DNA of 64,000 nt, from contig DBRL01000017.1 in assembly GCA_002305925.1 (NCBI GenBank), positions 2,810 to 66,809 on the forward strand. The letters are read 5' to 3'. The position numbers and the translations under genes are program-made. Below, piece after piece: positions 25,639-33,637 of the stretch (within the stretch, counting starts at the first letter, position 1; each line of letters begins with the position of its first letter). The notes beneath the pieces are model-generated. The model made no database searches, was not told the DNA's origin, and worked only from the letters and a program-made list of their open reading frames with translations. Source of the DNA: Candidatus Peregrinibacteria bacterium UBA1369 (GTDB lineage: Bacteria > Patescibacteriota > Gracilibacteria > UBA1369).

Positions 25639-26637
25639 CTATCTGCGTTTAAAGATTACTTTTTCCGCATTGTTACCGGATATTCTCAAGTCTATATATT
25701 GCAGGGGGGTTTTGTAAATATCCAGTTTGGGCAGTGCCCTTTTGAGCTTGTCAATTTGCGAAAGCATGTCTTTGCCCAGATCAAACCAGACGTCAAAGTC
25801 TTTTTCGGTGCGCAAATGCACTTCTCGTGCCGCTTTCAGGTAGACTGCTTCGACAACCCTGATGCCGAATTTCTCTTCGAAAACCTTGACCAGGTTGATG
25901 ATGTAGTCCAGCTTGGCCTGGTCCAGGGGATAGGCATTTAGCCCCAGTGCCTGGCTGGTATTGATGCGGATATAGGGCAGGTCTGGAATTTCGTCGTTTT
26001 CCATGATGATCATGCCGCGACTGTTGATCAGATATTTTTTCTGGATTCGCAGGCCATCCGCTCCTTCGATGATGTCGATAATATTGGCTGCGATGGGGAA
26101 TCTTTCCAGTTCCAATTCGATGGTTTGAGGTAGAATTTTTTTGATGCTCGCGCTGCTGTACTCGGGGTGAAGTTTAAGCAGTTCGTTTTGCAGCAGGGAT
26201 TCGTCAAAAAAAAGGATGTTCTGGTCGCGCAGTTGTAGTCTGACCAGTTCATTGAGTTCCAGGTCGGAAGTGATTTCGGTACCCTCATCATATATTCGAT
26301 ATTCGTCGATGAGAAAGTAGTCGGTAAAGAAAACGAAATAAATCAGGCCGCCCGTGAGGGCGAGCAGCGGCAGGGCCAGGAGTATTTTTTTGAGACGCGA
26401 GAATTTGCCCGGGCCCAGGCGTGACGGAGGGGCGGCCATCCGGCCGGCGCCGGTGGTGCCACGGCGGCGCCGGCCCTTGCGTGCTTTGCCGCTGAAGAGG
26501 TTTTGCTGGCCGCTGTAGGGACTGGCGGTTTGGGCGATGGAGGCGCGTCCAAATGTCCGGCGTTTTTTGTGTGCGTTCTGTCGTGTGCCGGCCGGTTGAT
26601 GCTTTTTTTTATTTGTGTGGCGCCAAAAAGGTGCCAT
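25639..26637 (-). CDS. ftsQ: FtsQ/DivIB-like cell division protein
   Basis: A single-pass division protein that links early and late divisome parts. The 332 residues start with a long cytoplasmic tail of about 85 residues that is extremely basic (KKKHQPAGTRQNAHKKRR; RKGRRRRGTTGAG). One membrane helix follows (about 88-109), then a POTRA-like domain (IDEYRIYDEGTEI, LQNELLKLHPEYSSASIKK) and the FtsQ domain. The C-terminal part reads AVYLKAAREVHLRTEKDFDVWFDLG, as in FtsQ. It pairs with sbp, but no other division gene is in view. Confidence 0.85.
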   Translation of the reverse strand: MAPFWRHTNKKKHQPAGTRQNAHKKRRTFGRASIAQTASPYSGQQNLFSGKARKGRRRRGTTGAGRMAAPPSRLGPGKFSRLKKILLALPLLALTGGLIYFVFFTDYFLIDEYRIYDEGTEITSDLELNELVRLQLRDQNILFFDESLLQNELLKLHPEYSSASIKKILPQTIELELERFPIAANIIDIIEGADGLRIQKKYLINSRGMIIMENDEIPDLPYIRINTSQALGLNAYPLDQAKLDYIINLVKVFEEKFGIRVVEAVYLKAAREVHLRTEKDFDVWFDLGKDMLSQIDKLKRALPKLDIYKTPLQYIDLRISGNNAEKVIFKRR

Positions 26638-26661
26638 AGCTTGGCGGTTAATTTGTTCCGC

Positions 26662-27993
26662 CTAAAGATACAGCAGGCCTCCGACAGTGACAAGCACCAG
26701 CCCCAAAAAACCGAGTACCAGGGGTTTGAGCATTTTTCTGTTGCCAAAGAACCAGGCCGTGGCCGGTTTTTGCAGAAAGTTGAGCAGGATTACTCCCAGA
26801 ATGATGTTCTTGGCGGTATCCAGTGTCAGCACTTTGCCGGCCATGTCGGCAGTGGAAATAATCACCGGATCGTCAACGGCAAAAAAGGCCATTAGTCCGG
26901 CCAGCGCGTAATACCAGGTTACATCAGCATAGCGCAGGATCAGATTGGCCGCCAGCATGATCAGAAGGACGAAACCAGCCAGTTTAAAAGCACTTTTCAG
27001 ATTGAGTGGCGATTTGACGTGGACCAATTCTTTTTGGGCGGTTTGTTTTTTGCCGCGACGCTTTTTTTCACCGATATAGTGAAAAATACCGCCGGCTAAT
27101 AAGAGATAGGCGCACATGGCCAGCATTCCCAGAAAGAGCCGGTCGAAGAGGGCGGTGTTCAGTGTGCGAATCAATACGAACATTTTGAAAAAGCTGGTGC
27201 CGCAGGCCAGCAGTATCCCTGCCACGAAAGGATAAACCAGGTCCGGATGCGCCTTGCTGGTGGTGGCCAGATTGAGTGAAGTGACGGTGCTGGAATAGAA
27301 GCCTCCGATCAGCCCGGTCAGGCTGTAGCCCTTGTGTCGTCCGAAAATTTTTACCAGGATATAGCCCAGGAAGTTAATTCCGCTAATGATGACGATCAGC
27401 AGCCAGATGCGATAGGGGTTGATGATGTTGGTGTCGAGCGGTTTGACAAAGGTATCCGGTTCGAAAAAGCCGATAATGCTCTGGTCAAAGGCCTGGTTGG
27501 GCAGAAAAGGCAGAATGATAAAGGCGATGATCAGAAATTTGACCGCGTCGATCAGCTCCGTATAGGAGATGCCCACGATAAATTTGGTCAGGGTGTATTT
27601 GAGCGAGAGGACGAAGGTGGTAATGATCGCCACGGTCAGGGCAATCTGGATTTCTCCGTGAAAGGCCAGTGCTCCCATTAAAAAAACTATTACCGAGCTG
27701 ATGGCGGTTTTGTAACTCATCATTTTTTCGCCGCTGCTGCTCTGGCGGGTCAACGGCACGAAACTATAGGCGATCACGGCAAAAAAGGAAATCAGAAAGA
27801 CCCAGGGATTGACAATTTGGCTGAGGTAAAGGGCTACTCCCCCAAATAACCCGATCAAAATGTCAGTACGTACGCCAATGGGGCTTTTTTCCTGATTGAT
27901 CTGCATGCTTTTTTCTCTTTCCAGTCCGACGATAGCCCCGATAACCGCGCCGATGAAGAGGCGGAAGATGATTTGATTGATGTCATTTCCCAT
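26662..27993 (-). CDS. MgtC/SapB-type multipass membrane protein (DUF4010 C-terminus)
   Basis: A 443-residue protein with about eleven membrane helices. The N-terminus (IIFRLFIGAVIGAIVGLERE) is the MgtC/SapB signature, followed by GVRTDILIGLFGGVALYLS. The C-terminal half contains GYSLTGLIGGFYSSTVTSLN, DDPVIISTADMAGK and NIILGVILLNFLQKPATAW, the DUF4010 pattern. MgtC relatives are tied to Mg2+ limitation and ATP synthase control, but the function of the long MgtC-DUF4010 form is not known. The start at 27993 (MGNDINQ) is preferred; a TTG lies five codons upstream. Confidence 0.9.
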   Translation of the reverse strand: MGNDINQIIFRLFIGAVIGAIVGLEREKSMQINQEKSPIGVRTDILIGLFGGVALYLSQIVNPWVFLISFFAVIAYSFVPLTRQSSSGEKMMSYKTAISSVIVFLMGALAFHGEIQIALTVAIITTFVLSLKYTLTKFIVGISYTELIDAVKFLIIAFIILPFLPNQAFDQSIIGFFEPDTFVKPLDTNIINPYRIWLLIVIISGINFLGYILVKIFGRHKGYSLTGLIGGFYSSTVTSLNLATTSKAHPDLVYPFVAGILLACGTSFFKMFVLIRTLNTALFDRLFLGMLAMCAYLLLAGGIFHYIGEKKRRGKKQTAQKELVHVKSPLNLKSAFKLAGFVLLIMLAANLILRYADVTWYYALAGLMAFFAVDDPVIISTADMAGKVLTLDTAKNIILGVILLNFLQKPATAWFFGNRKMLKPLVLGFLGLVLVTVGGLLYL

Positions 27994-28028
27994 TTCAACA
28001 GTACGCAAAAAAGATAATTAATCAGATA

Positions 28029-28057
28029 ATTATAGCATTTTTTGCGCTTACTGATAA
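28029..28057 (-). promoter_or_regulatory. Sigma-70-type promoter for the MgtC-like gene
   Basis: On the minus strand TTATCA (28052-28057) and TATAAT (28029-28034) are 17 bases apart, with TGC before the -10. The ATG at 27993 follows about 36 bases later. Confidence 0.6.
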
Positions 28058-28073
28058 GTGAAAAGAGCCGGGC

Positions 28074-28358
28074 TTATTCGGCTTTGGCGGTTTTGGCGGG
28101 GGATTTTTTTGCCGATTTGGTGGCAGTGGATTTGGCCTTTTGGGCGACTTTGTCGGCGGCCCGGGTTTTTTTGGAGACGCGGACGGCTTTGACTTTTTCA
28201 GCCTTTTGGCCATAGCGGGCTTCCTGCAGGGCTGCCAGCAGGGGGGCTTTGCGGGTTTTAGCTTTGGCCTTGTTGAGTTTCTTGGAAACTTTGCTCTTGG
28301 GTCTGGTTTCATTCATGGTGTGCAGGCCGTGCTGATGATTGATGTGCTTGTTGGACAT
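28074..28358 (-). CDS. Histone-H1-like Lys/Ala-rich basic protein
   Basis: 94 residues, about a third of them Lys or Arg, in an Ala/Lys/Ser/Pro-rich low-complexity tail (KVAQKAKSTATKSAKKSPAK) like the C-terminal domain of histone H1 and bacterial H1-like proteins. A short His/Asn-rich start (MSNKHINHQHGLHTMN) and a middle segment KAPLLAALQEARYGQKAEKV precede it. Non-specific DNA or RNA binding is likely. A second open frame on the same strand (28022-28312) is its shadow. A promoter is seen at 28394-28422. Confidence 0.75.
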   Translation of the reverse strand: MSNKHINHQHGLHTMNETRPKSKVSKKLNKAKAKTRKAPLLAALQEARYGQKAEKVKAVRVSKKTRAADKVAQKAKSTATKSAKKSPAKTAKAE

Positions 28359-28393
28359 ATTGGATGGGAAAATTACATGCGAAAAGCTGCCTT

Positions 28394-28422
28394 ATTAAAG
28401 CGAAGAGTAGGTGAAAAGTCAA
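28394..28422 (-). promoter_or_regulatory. Promoter for the histone-like gene
   Basis: On the minus strand TTGACT (28417-28422) and TTTAAT (28394-28399) are 17 bases apart, about 36 bases before the ATG at 28358. Confidence 0.5.
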
Positions 28423-28436
28423 ATCATTCCGGCTGA

Positions 28437-29414
28437 TTACTCCAGTTCCTCGTAATCGATCAGTTCGGCGTCGCCGGGTAGGCCAAGAGTGGCATTGACG
28501 TTGAAGACGGGGTTTTGGTGGGTTTCGGCGATGCGGGCTTTGCGCTTATCGGTCATGCTGTAGTCGTTATCGAGCTCCACGCTTTTGCCGTAAGGTATGT
28601 AAATATCTTCTTCGTCGAAGGCCCGGCTGAGTTGCAGGGCCAGGTCCGATTTGATGGCCAGCAGATTGCAGGGGTAGCTGACCCAGCCGCGAAGTGAATA
28701 AGTGATACCGGTTTCGGTGAATTTTTTGAAGACGATTTTATGTGAGGGTTTTTTGAGAATGCTGGGGTGATTTCTGAGAATTTGGTCGAATACTTTGAAG
28801 GCGGCTACCTGGTCGGAACCGTAACCGAGCGTGACCACAATTTCCAGACGTCGTATAGAGGCTCGGGAGAAATTGACGATGGACTGGGTCATTACGTCGC
28901 TGTTGTAGATGGTGACGTCCTTCTGGTCAAAGGTGCGGAGAGAGGTTGCTTGAAAGTCAATTTTGTCGACTTTGCCGGTGAAGTTTTTGATGGTGATGGT
29001 GTCACCGATTTTGAAAGGAGATTTGAACATGATCAATATGCCAGCCACGTAATTTTTGATGATGTCCTGCAGACCGTAACTGAGGCCGAGAATGGTAACG
29101 CTGACCAGCAAAGTCATGTCGATGCCCACGGTGCGCAGGGCCAGGGTAATTGAGATAACGATGATAAAACCGGTGACCAGTTTTTCGAAAAGGTTGAGGG
29201 CGGTTTTCTGCTGTTCGTGTTCGACGGCAAGTTTGCGCAGGTATCTCTTGCTGTAGCGGATTAAAAATATGCCTACGACGATGATCAGGGCGGCGGTCAG
29301 TACGTCGATAAATTTGGTCAGGACATAGGGGCCGAGATTGGCAAAGTCAATATTGCCGTTGGAACCGTTGTTGCCGACCGGAATATTGTCCGTGGTGGTG
29401 ATGGGAGTGGCCAT
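28437..29414 (-). CDS. mscS: Small-conductance mechanosensitive channel (MscS family)
   Basis: A membrane channel that opens on hypo-osmotic shock. The 325 residues show an N-terminal periplasmic segment and three membrane helices (about 35-52, 70-92, 100-130). The third is the pore helix, followed by GLSYGLQDIIKNYVAGILIM. The beta domain contains PFKIGDTITIKNFTGKVDKIDFQATSLRTFD, written here only as the known family block, with residues spaced as in MscS. The C-terminal part has the usual alpha/beta fold and ends in an acidic tail. It has its own extended -10 promoter. Confidence 0.94.
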   Translation of the reverse strand: MATPITTTDNIPVGNNGSNGNIDFANLGPYVLTKFIDVLTAALIIVVGIFLIRYSKRYLRKLAVEHEQQKTALNLFEKLVTGFIIVISITLALRTVGIDMTLLVSVTILGLSYGLQDIIKNYVAGILIMFKSPFKIGDTITIKNFTGKVDKIDFQATSLRTFDQKDVTIYNSDVMTQSIVNFSRASIRRLEIVVTLGYGSDQVAAFKVFDQILRNHPSILKKPSHKIVFKKFTETGITYSLRGWVSYPCNLLAIKSDLALQLSRAFDEEDIYIPYGKSVELDNDYSMTDKRKARIAETHQNPVFNVNATLGLPGDAELIDYEELE

Positions 29415-29440
29415 ATGCCGATAATTGCAATAATCTGCAT

Positions 29441-29449
29441 ATTATAGCA
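29441..29449 (-). promoter_or_regulatory. Extended -10 promoter for mscS
   Basis: The minus strand reads TGCTATAAT: a perfect -10 hexamer with TGn, 27 bases before the ATG at 29414. There is no good -35. Confidence 0.5.
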
Positions 29450-29523
29450 CAATTATCTGGGGCGTGGAAGTGGGTGGTGGAAGTTGGCGGCACTGTCGAT
29501 GTGGCGGGGGGCGCGGCTTGGAT

Positions 29524-31332
29524 TCAACTCTTGGCGCGGCTGGCCTGCTTGCGTTCGTTTTCGGTGAGCAGTTTTTTGCGCAGGCGGATTGATTTCGGGG
29601 TCACTTCGACCAGTTCGTCGGTCTGAATGTATTCAAGGGCACTTTCCAGCGAAACTTCTCGCGGTGGAATCAGTTTGATGGCTTCGTCCGCCCCCGAGGT
29701 ACGCATATTACTCATGCGTTTGGCTTTGCAGGGATTGACCACCAGGTCTTCCGGCCGGGAATTTTCGCCGATGATCATGCCTGTATAGACTTTTGTGGTC
29801 GGTTTGACAAAAATAGTACCTCTTTCCTGGAGATTCCAGAGGGCGAAGGCAACGGCCGCCCCGTCTTCACCGGAAATCAGAACTCCGTTCATGCGTTCTC
29901 CCAAATAGCCTTTGTGCTGGTCATATTTGAGAAAGTTGTGATCCATCAGCCCCTCGCCGCGCGTGTCCATGATGAATTCCGAGCGGAAGCCAAGCAGTCC
30001 CCGGGTGGGGATTTCGTATTCCAGCCGGGTGATGCCGTTTTCGGTCTGCAGGTCTTTCATTTCACCTTTGCGCTGGCCAAGTTTCTCGATGACGGTGCCG
30101 ACGAATTCTTCCGGTACCGTGATAACCAGCTGCTCAATTGGTTCGCATTTTTGGCCGTCAATTTCTTTGATGATTACTTCGGGCTGGGAAACCTGCAGCT
30201 CGAAGCCCTCGCGGCGCATGGACTCGATCAGTACGGACAGATGCAGCTCGCCGCGGCCGGACACCTTGTAGCCGTCGGTGCCGGGAATTGGCTCGACGCG
30301 CAGACCGACATTGGTCTGCAGTTCCTTGTCCAGGCGGTCCTTGATGTGGCGGGTGGTGACAAATTTACCTTCGGTGCCGGCGAAAGGGGAGTTGTTGACC
30401 AGAAAATTCATCGAGAGGGTCGGTTCGTCGATCTGCAGCAGGGGCAGGGCTTCGGGATTGGCGGGGTCGGCAATGGTCTCGCCGATGGTGATGTCCGGGA
30501 TGCCGGCCACGGCGACGATTTCACCGGCTTCGGCCTGCTGCACTTCCGTCTGGCGGATACCTTCGTAGGTATAGATTTTGGTGATGCGGGTGTTTTTGTG
30601 GCTGCCGTCGGTTTTGCAGACGGTGACGCTCTGACCGACTTTCAATACGCCGCAGCTGACGCGCCCGATGGCGATGCGACCGATATAGTCGTCGTAGCCC
30701 AGATTGGTTACCTGCATTTGCAGCGGTTTTTCGGCCAGGCTTTCATTGTAGAGGGGAACGTGTTTGAGGATGGTTTCAAAAAGCGGGGTGAGATCGCGGC
30801 TCTCGTCTTTCATCTCATATTTGGCGATTCCCTCGCGGCCGATGGCGTAAATAATCGGGAAATCCAGCTGTTCGTCGGTGGCGCCGAGTTTGACGAAAAG
30901 GTCAAAGACCTGATCCACGACAGTTTCGGCGCGCTGGTCCTTGCGGTCTATTTTATTGATGACCACGATCGGTTTGTGGCCAAGTTTGAGGGATTTGGCC
31001 AGGACGAACTTGGTCTGGGGCATCGGGCCTTCCTTGGCATCCACGAGAAGGATGACGCAATCCACCATTTTCAGGATGCGCTCCACCTCCGAGCTGAAAT
31101 CGGCATGACCGGGGGTATCCACTATATTAATCTTGATACCCTGATAGTAGGCCGAACAGTTTTTGGCAAAGATGGTTATGCCGCGTTCGCGTTCCTGATC
31201 ATTGGAGTCCATCACCAGTTCCTCCACTTTTTCGTGAGTGTTGAAGGCGCCTCCCTGGCGCAGCAGAAAGTCGGTCAAAGTGGTTTTGCCGTGGTCAACG
31301 TGAGCGATAATGGCGATGGAGAGGGTTTTCAT
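29524..31332 (-). CDS. typA: Ribosome-associated GTPase TypA/BipA
   Basis: A translation-factor GTPase that binds the ribosome, helps large-subunit assembly and supports stress growth. The 602-residue length is standard. G1 is AHVDHGKTTLTDFLLRQGG (about 10-28), G3 NIVDTPGHADF and G4 VVINKIDRKD. The domain II beta-barrel, the domain III and V EF-G-like folds and the BipA-specific C-terminus (ARKKLLTENER-type ending) follow. The start at 31332 gives MKTLSIAIIAHVDHGK, as in the family. Confidence 0.97.
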   Translation of the reverse strand: MKTLSIAIIAHVDHGKTTLTDFLLRQGGAFNTHEKVEELVMDSNDQERERGITIFAKNCSAYYQGIKINIVDTPGHADFSSEVERILKMVDCVILLVDAKEGPMPQTKFVLAKSLKLGHKPIVVINKIDRKDQRAETVVDQVFDLFVKLGATDEQLDFPIIYAIGREGIAKYEMKDESRDLTPLFETILKHVPLYNESLAEKPLQMQVTNLGYDDYIGRIAIGRVSCGVLKVGQSVTVCKTDGSHKNTRITKIYTYEGIRQTEVQQAEAGEIVAVAGIPDITIGETIADPANPEALPLLQIDEPTLSMNFLVNNSPFAGTEGKFVTTRHIKDRLDKELQTNVGLRVEPIPGTDGYKVSGRGELHLSVLIESMRREGFELQVSQPEVIIKEIDGQKCEPIEQLVITVPEEFVGTVIEKLGQRKGEMKDLQTENGITRLEYEIPTRGLLGFRSEFIMDTRGEGLMDHNFLKYDQHKGYLGERMNGVLISGEDGAAVAFALWNLQERGTIFVKPTTKVYTGMIIGENSRPEDLVVNPCKAKRMSNMRTSGADEAIKLIPPREVSLESALEYIQTDELVEVTPKSIRLRKKLLTENERKQASRAKS

Positions 31333-31386
31333 AGCGCAGGGATATTAGCGAATGGATGCTTGTAAAGCAAACTAAAAAACAATACT

Positions 31387-31415
31387 TTGACAATTAATGC
31401 AAAATATAGCAGAAT
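31387..31415 (+). promoter_or_regulatory. Candidate promoter for the 31.4 kb gene
   Basis: A perfect -35 TTGACA (31387-31392) is followed after 17 bases by CAGAAT (31410-31415), a weak -10. The ATG at 31437 is 22 bases downstream. The typA gene diverges from here. Confidence 0.35.
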
Positions 31416-31436
31416 AAACCCTTGTCAACAAGTGAA

Positions 31437-32057
31437 ATGACCAACAATCCCGAACAATATTTTCAAAGCAGCGGCACGGTAGTTTTGCCTGGTCTGGAAG
31501 AGGCGGTCAGTCTGCCGCGCCGGGTCTGGTTCCGCAATGACGGCGCAGTTTCCTCGCTGGTGGAAAACCAGGTGAAAACGGTCATGATCATTCATGGCTA
31601 TATAGATTTGAATCGTTCCCGTTTGCGCGGGGTGCTGGAAGCGCCGATAGACAGGCTGGTGGCGGCGGCCGTCGGTCAGATGGTTTTGGCCGAATATCCG
31701 GATTTGAGGCATACCAACGGTTATTGTCTGCGTCACGACATACCGGGTACCGGAGAGCAGGCTTATGTGGTGGCCAAACGACAGGGTCTGGATCCGACCA
31801 TGGATGTTTTTGTGGACGGGCACGAAAGCGGACATTTTTTGGAACGAAATGCCCTGCATTCCCATTTGCAGAGCATGTTGCTGCGGGAAGGGGTGAATTT
31901 GGATGCCGGGGCCTACAGTGGCGAAGATTTTGCCGATATTGGCGGTTTGCTGGCTTTGCGCAGGGCTGTCCGGCGCGGCGTCAAGGGGCTGGGTATGCCG
32001 GTTTTTAAACATCGCGGTCCGATCCGTCCGGAACAGGCGGCGGCCTTCGCTGGCTAA
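31437..32057 (+). CDS. Hypothetical protein with an HEXXH motif
   Basis: Not recognised. It is 206 residues, soluble, with no signal peptide. The middle contains DVFVDGHESGHFLERNA, where HESGH (about residue 127) fits the zinc-metallopeptidase HEXXH pattern. A downstream acidic stretch (YSGEDFADIGGLLAL) could supply a third ligand, but this is unproven. The N-terminal half has mixed strands and helices (VKTVMIIHGYIDLNRSRLRG). I use the ATG at 31437 (MTNNPEQ); a TTG lies five codons upstream. It opens a run of three unrecognised genes before proS. Confidence 0.7.
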   Translation: MTNNPEQYFQSSGTVVLPGLEEAVSLPRRVWFRNDGAVSSLVENQVKTVMIIHGYIDLNRSRLRGVLEAPIDRLVAAAVGQMVLAEYPDLRHTNGYCLRHDIPGTGEQAYVVAKRQGLDPTMDVFVDGHESGHFLERNALHSHLQSMLLREGVNLDAGAYSGEDFADIGGLLALRRAVRRGVKGLGMPVFKHRGPIRPEQAAAFAG

Positions 32058-32114
32058 TTTACAAAAGCACGAAAATGTGTTACGGTATAGAGAATACTAT
32101 TAATTCTTTTTACC

Positions 32115-32489
32115 ATGCATACATTGGACAGACAGCGGCAACCGGACAGGGCCATTTATGAAAATTACCGGAGTTGCTATGAGGACGCCAAAGAGGTTCC
32201 GGATTTTAGCGCTATGCTCAAGGTCTTGCGGGATGTCAACGCCGAGCTGAAATTATATTACGATGATTTACAGGTGATTTATGACGAGCCCCCGCAGCAT
32301 GGCGGCGGACTGGCCAAAAATATGGACAGGATTCAAAACATGAAGTCGGCCTTGCCCAATCTGCAGGGAATGGTACTGCTGGCCGAAAGCACTCTGAAAT
32401 CCAAATCCGAATTTTTTCTTTTTCGGGGGCAGGTGGAGGCCGCCAAAAAGGCCCTGCAACATCTGGAGTCTTTCCTGGCCGGTTATTAG
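32115..32489 (+). CDS. Hypothetical helical protein
   Basis: Not recognised. It is 124 residues, charged and soluble, and appears mostly helical (DFSAMLKVLRDVNAELKLYY; EAAKKALQHLESFLAG). No Cys, no membrane segment and no known motif was seen. It lies 57 bases after the HEXXH-containing gene and 26 bases before the next one, so the three probably share a transcript. Confidence 0.65.
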   Translation: MHTLDRQRQPDRAIYENYRSCYEDAKEVPDFSAMLKVLRDVNAELKLYYDDLQVIYDEPPQHGGGLAKNMDRIQNMKSALPNLQGMVLLAESTLKSKSEFFLFRGQVEAAKKALQHLESFLAGY

Positions 32490-32515
32490 GCAGGTTTCTT
32501 TTTTATCCAAACACC

Positions 32516-33535
32516 ATGCGAAGAGGTCCGAAGGAAAACGCGGCAAATGAACCAATGGAGCGGCAGGTGGACATTTCCACTTTGCCTGATGCGCTGAAAA
32601 AATTATGGTATGTAGCCAGCTGTCTGTCACCAGGGGCGCAGGTAATGCTGCAGCTGGGCAGTAACGGCATCAGCGGTTTTACGCGCGCCGAGCTGAAAGA
32701 ACTGGAAAGACATTGTTTTTCCAGGGAGACGGTGACGGACTCTGATCCGCCCCTACATATGCAGTTTTCCAGGGATGAAAACGGGAAGACTTTTCTGCGG
32801 CTTTTGCGCTGGTCGGCCACGGAAAACAAATGGAAAGCCGGTTTTTATTTGGGGGGCAACCCGCTTTCTTTTCAGGGTGCAATGCTGTTGCCCGGGGAAG
32901 ATGAATTCACAACTTATATCCTGCCCATACTACGGAAGCTGGAAGCAGTGTCACCGAAAATTGTCAAAAATATTACGCGGGATAAACCGAATCATGTCCT
33001 GTACAGGCAGTTTTTCACCACTTATCCCGATGACGCCTATTGGATGCAGCTGAATTCTCCGGAAGCGCCCGATATTCATCGGGGCGTGGTTTATCGTCTC
33101 TATGTTCATCCGCAGATTCGCAGTGTGGAGCAGTATATTGATCAGGCCAAACAGGTGGCCCGTCTGGCCCGAGAGTATAACCGGCCGCTTGTTTTCAAGA
33201 TGATGCATTCCGGTCCGCGGGCCGGCGAGGTGATTCTGGATCCTGACAGTTCCAAAATTTGTTTTTATTTCCGTGAACAGCAGGAGGCCGTCAGATTTGG
33301 CAACTATCTGAACAGCCATTTGTCGGCGCAAAACGGTTTTATTGCGCCGCGCATACCGCTAAAGGAACGTTTTGAGCCGCAGAAAGTCTGGCAGAACGGT
33401 CTGCTGGTGATGGGCAAAGGTACCCGCGAAGAGCGGCGCGAGGTGCGGCGCAAACTGGACAACATCAATAATTTGCGCACGCAGGTCCGGCAGGACGTGC
33501 TGCGCCAGGCCAGGGATTTGAGCATGACTTTATAA
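32516..33535 (+). CDS. Hypothetical protein
   Basis: Not recognised. It is 339 residues, soluble and rich in aromatic and basic residues. The first 170 residues contain strand-like pieces (PPLHMQFSRDENGKTFLRLL; KWKAGFYLGGNPLSFQGAML). Residues about 190-290 look like an alpha/beta domain (RGVVYRLYVHPQIRSVEQYI; KICFYFREQQEAVRFGNYL). The C-terminus is a basic helix (REERREVRRKLDNINNLRTQ). It may belong to a CPR-only family. proS follows after about 100 bases. Confidence 0.7.
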   Translation: MRRGPKENAANEPMERQVDISTLPDALKKLWYVASCLSPGAQVMLQLGSNGISGFTRAELKELERHCFSRETVTDSDPPLHMQFSRDENGKTFLRLLRWSATENKWKAGFYLGGNPLSFQGAMLLPGEDEFTTYILPILRKLEAVSPKIVKNITRDKPNHVLYRQFFTTYPDDAYWMQLNSPEAPDIHRGVVYRLYVHPQIRSVEQYIDQAKQVARLAREYNRPLVFKMMHSGPRAGEVILDPDSSKICFYFREQQEAVRFGNYLNSHLSAQNGFIAPRIPLKERFEPQKVWQNGLLVMGKGTREERREVRRKLDNINNLRTQVRQDVLRQARDLSMTL

Positions 33536-33637
33536 TAATTATGGTAATTGTCCGGCCGTCCTTTGCCGGTCTTTTGTTTTTGGCAATTACCGGGGAATCT
33601 GCTATAGATATTGGCGTTGAAATCTTAAATAAACGCA

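Noticed and set aside
28022..28312. Pro/Lys-rich frame antagonistic to the histone-like gene
   Set aside because: It is a shifted reading of the same Lys/Ala-rich coding sequence; the 28074-28358 frame has the promoter, start and family-like composition.
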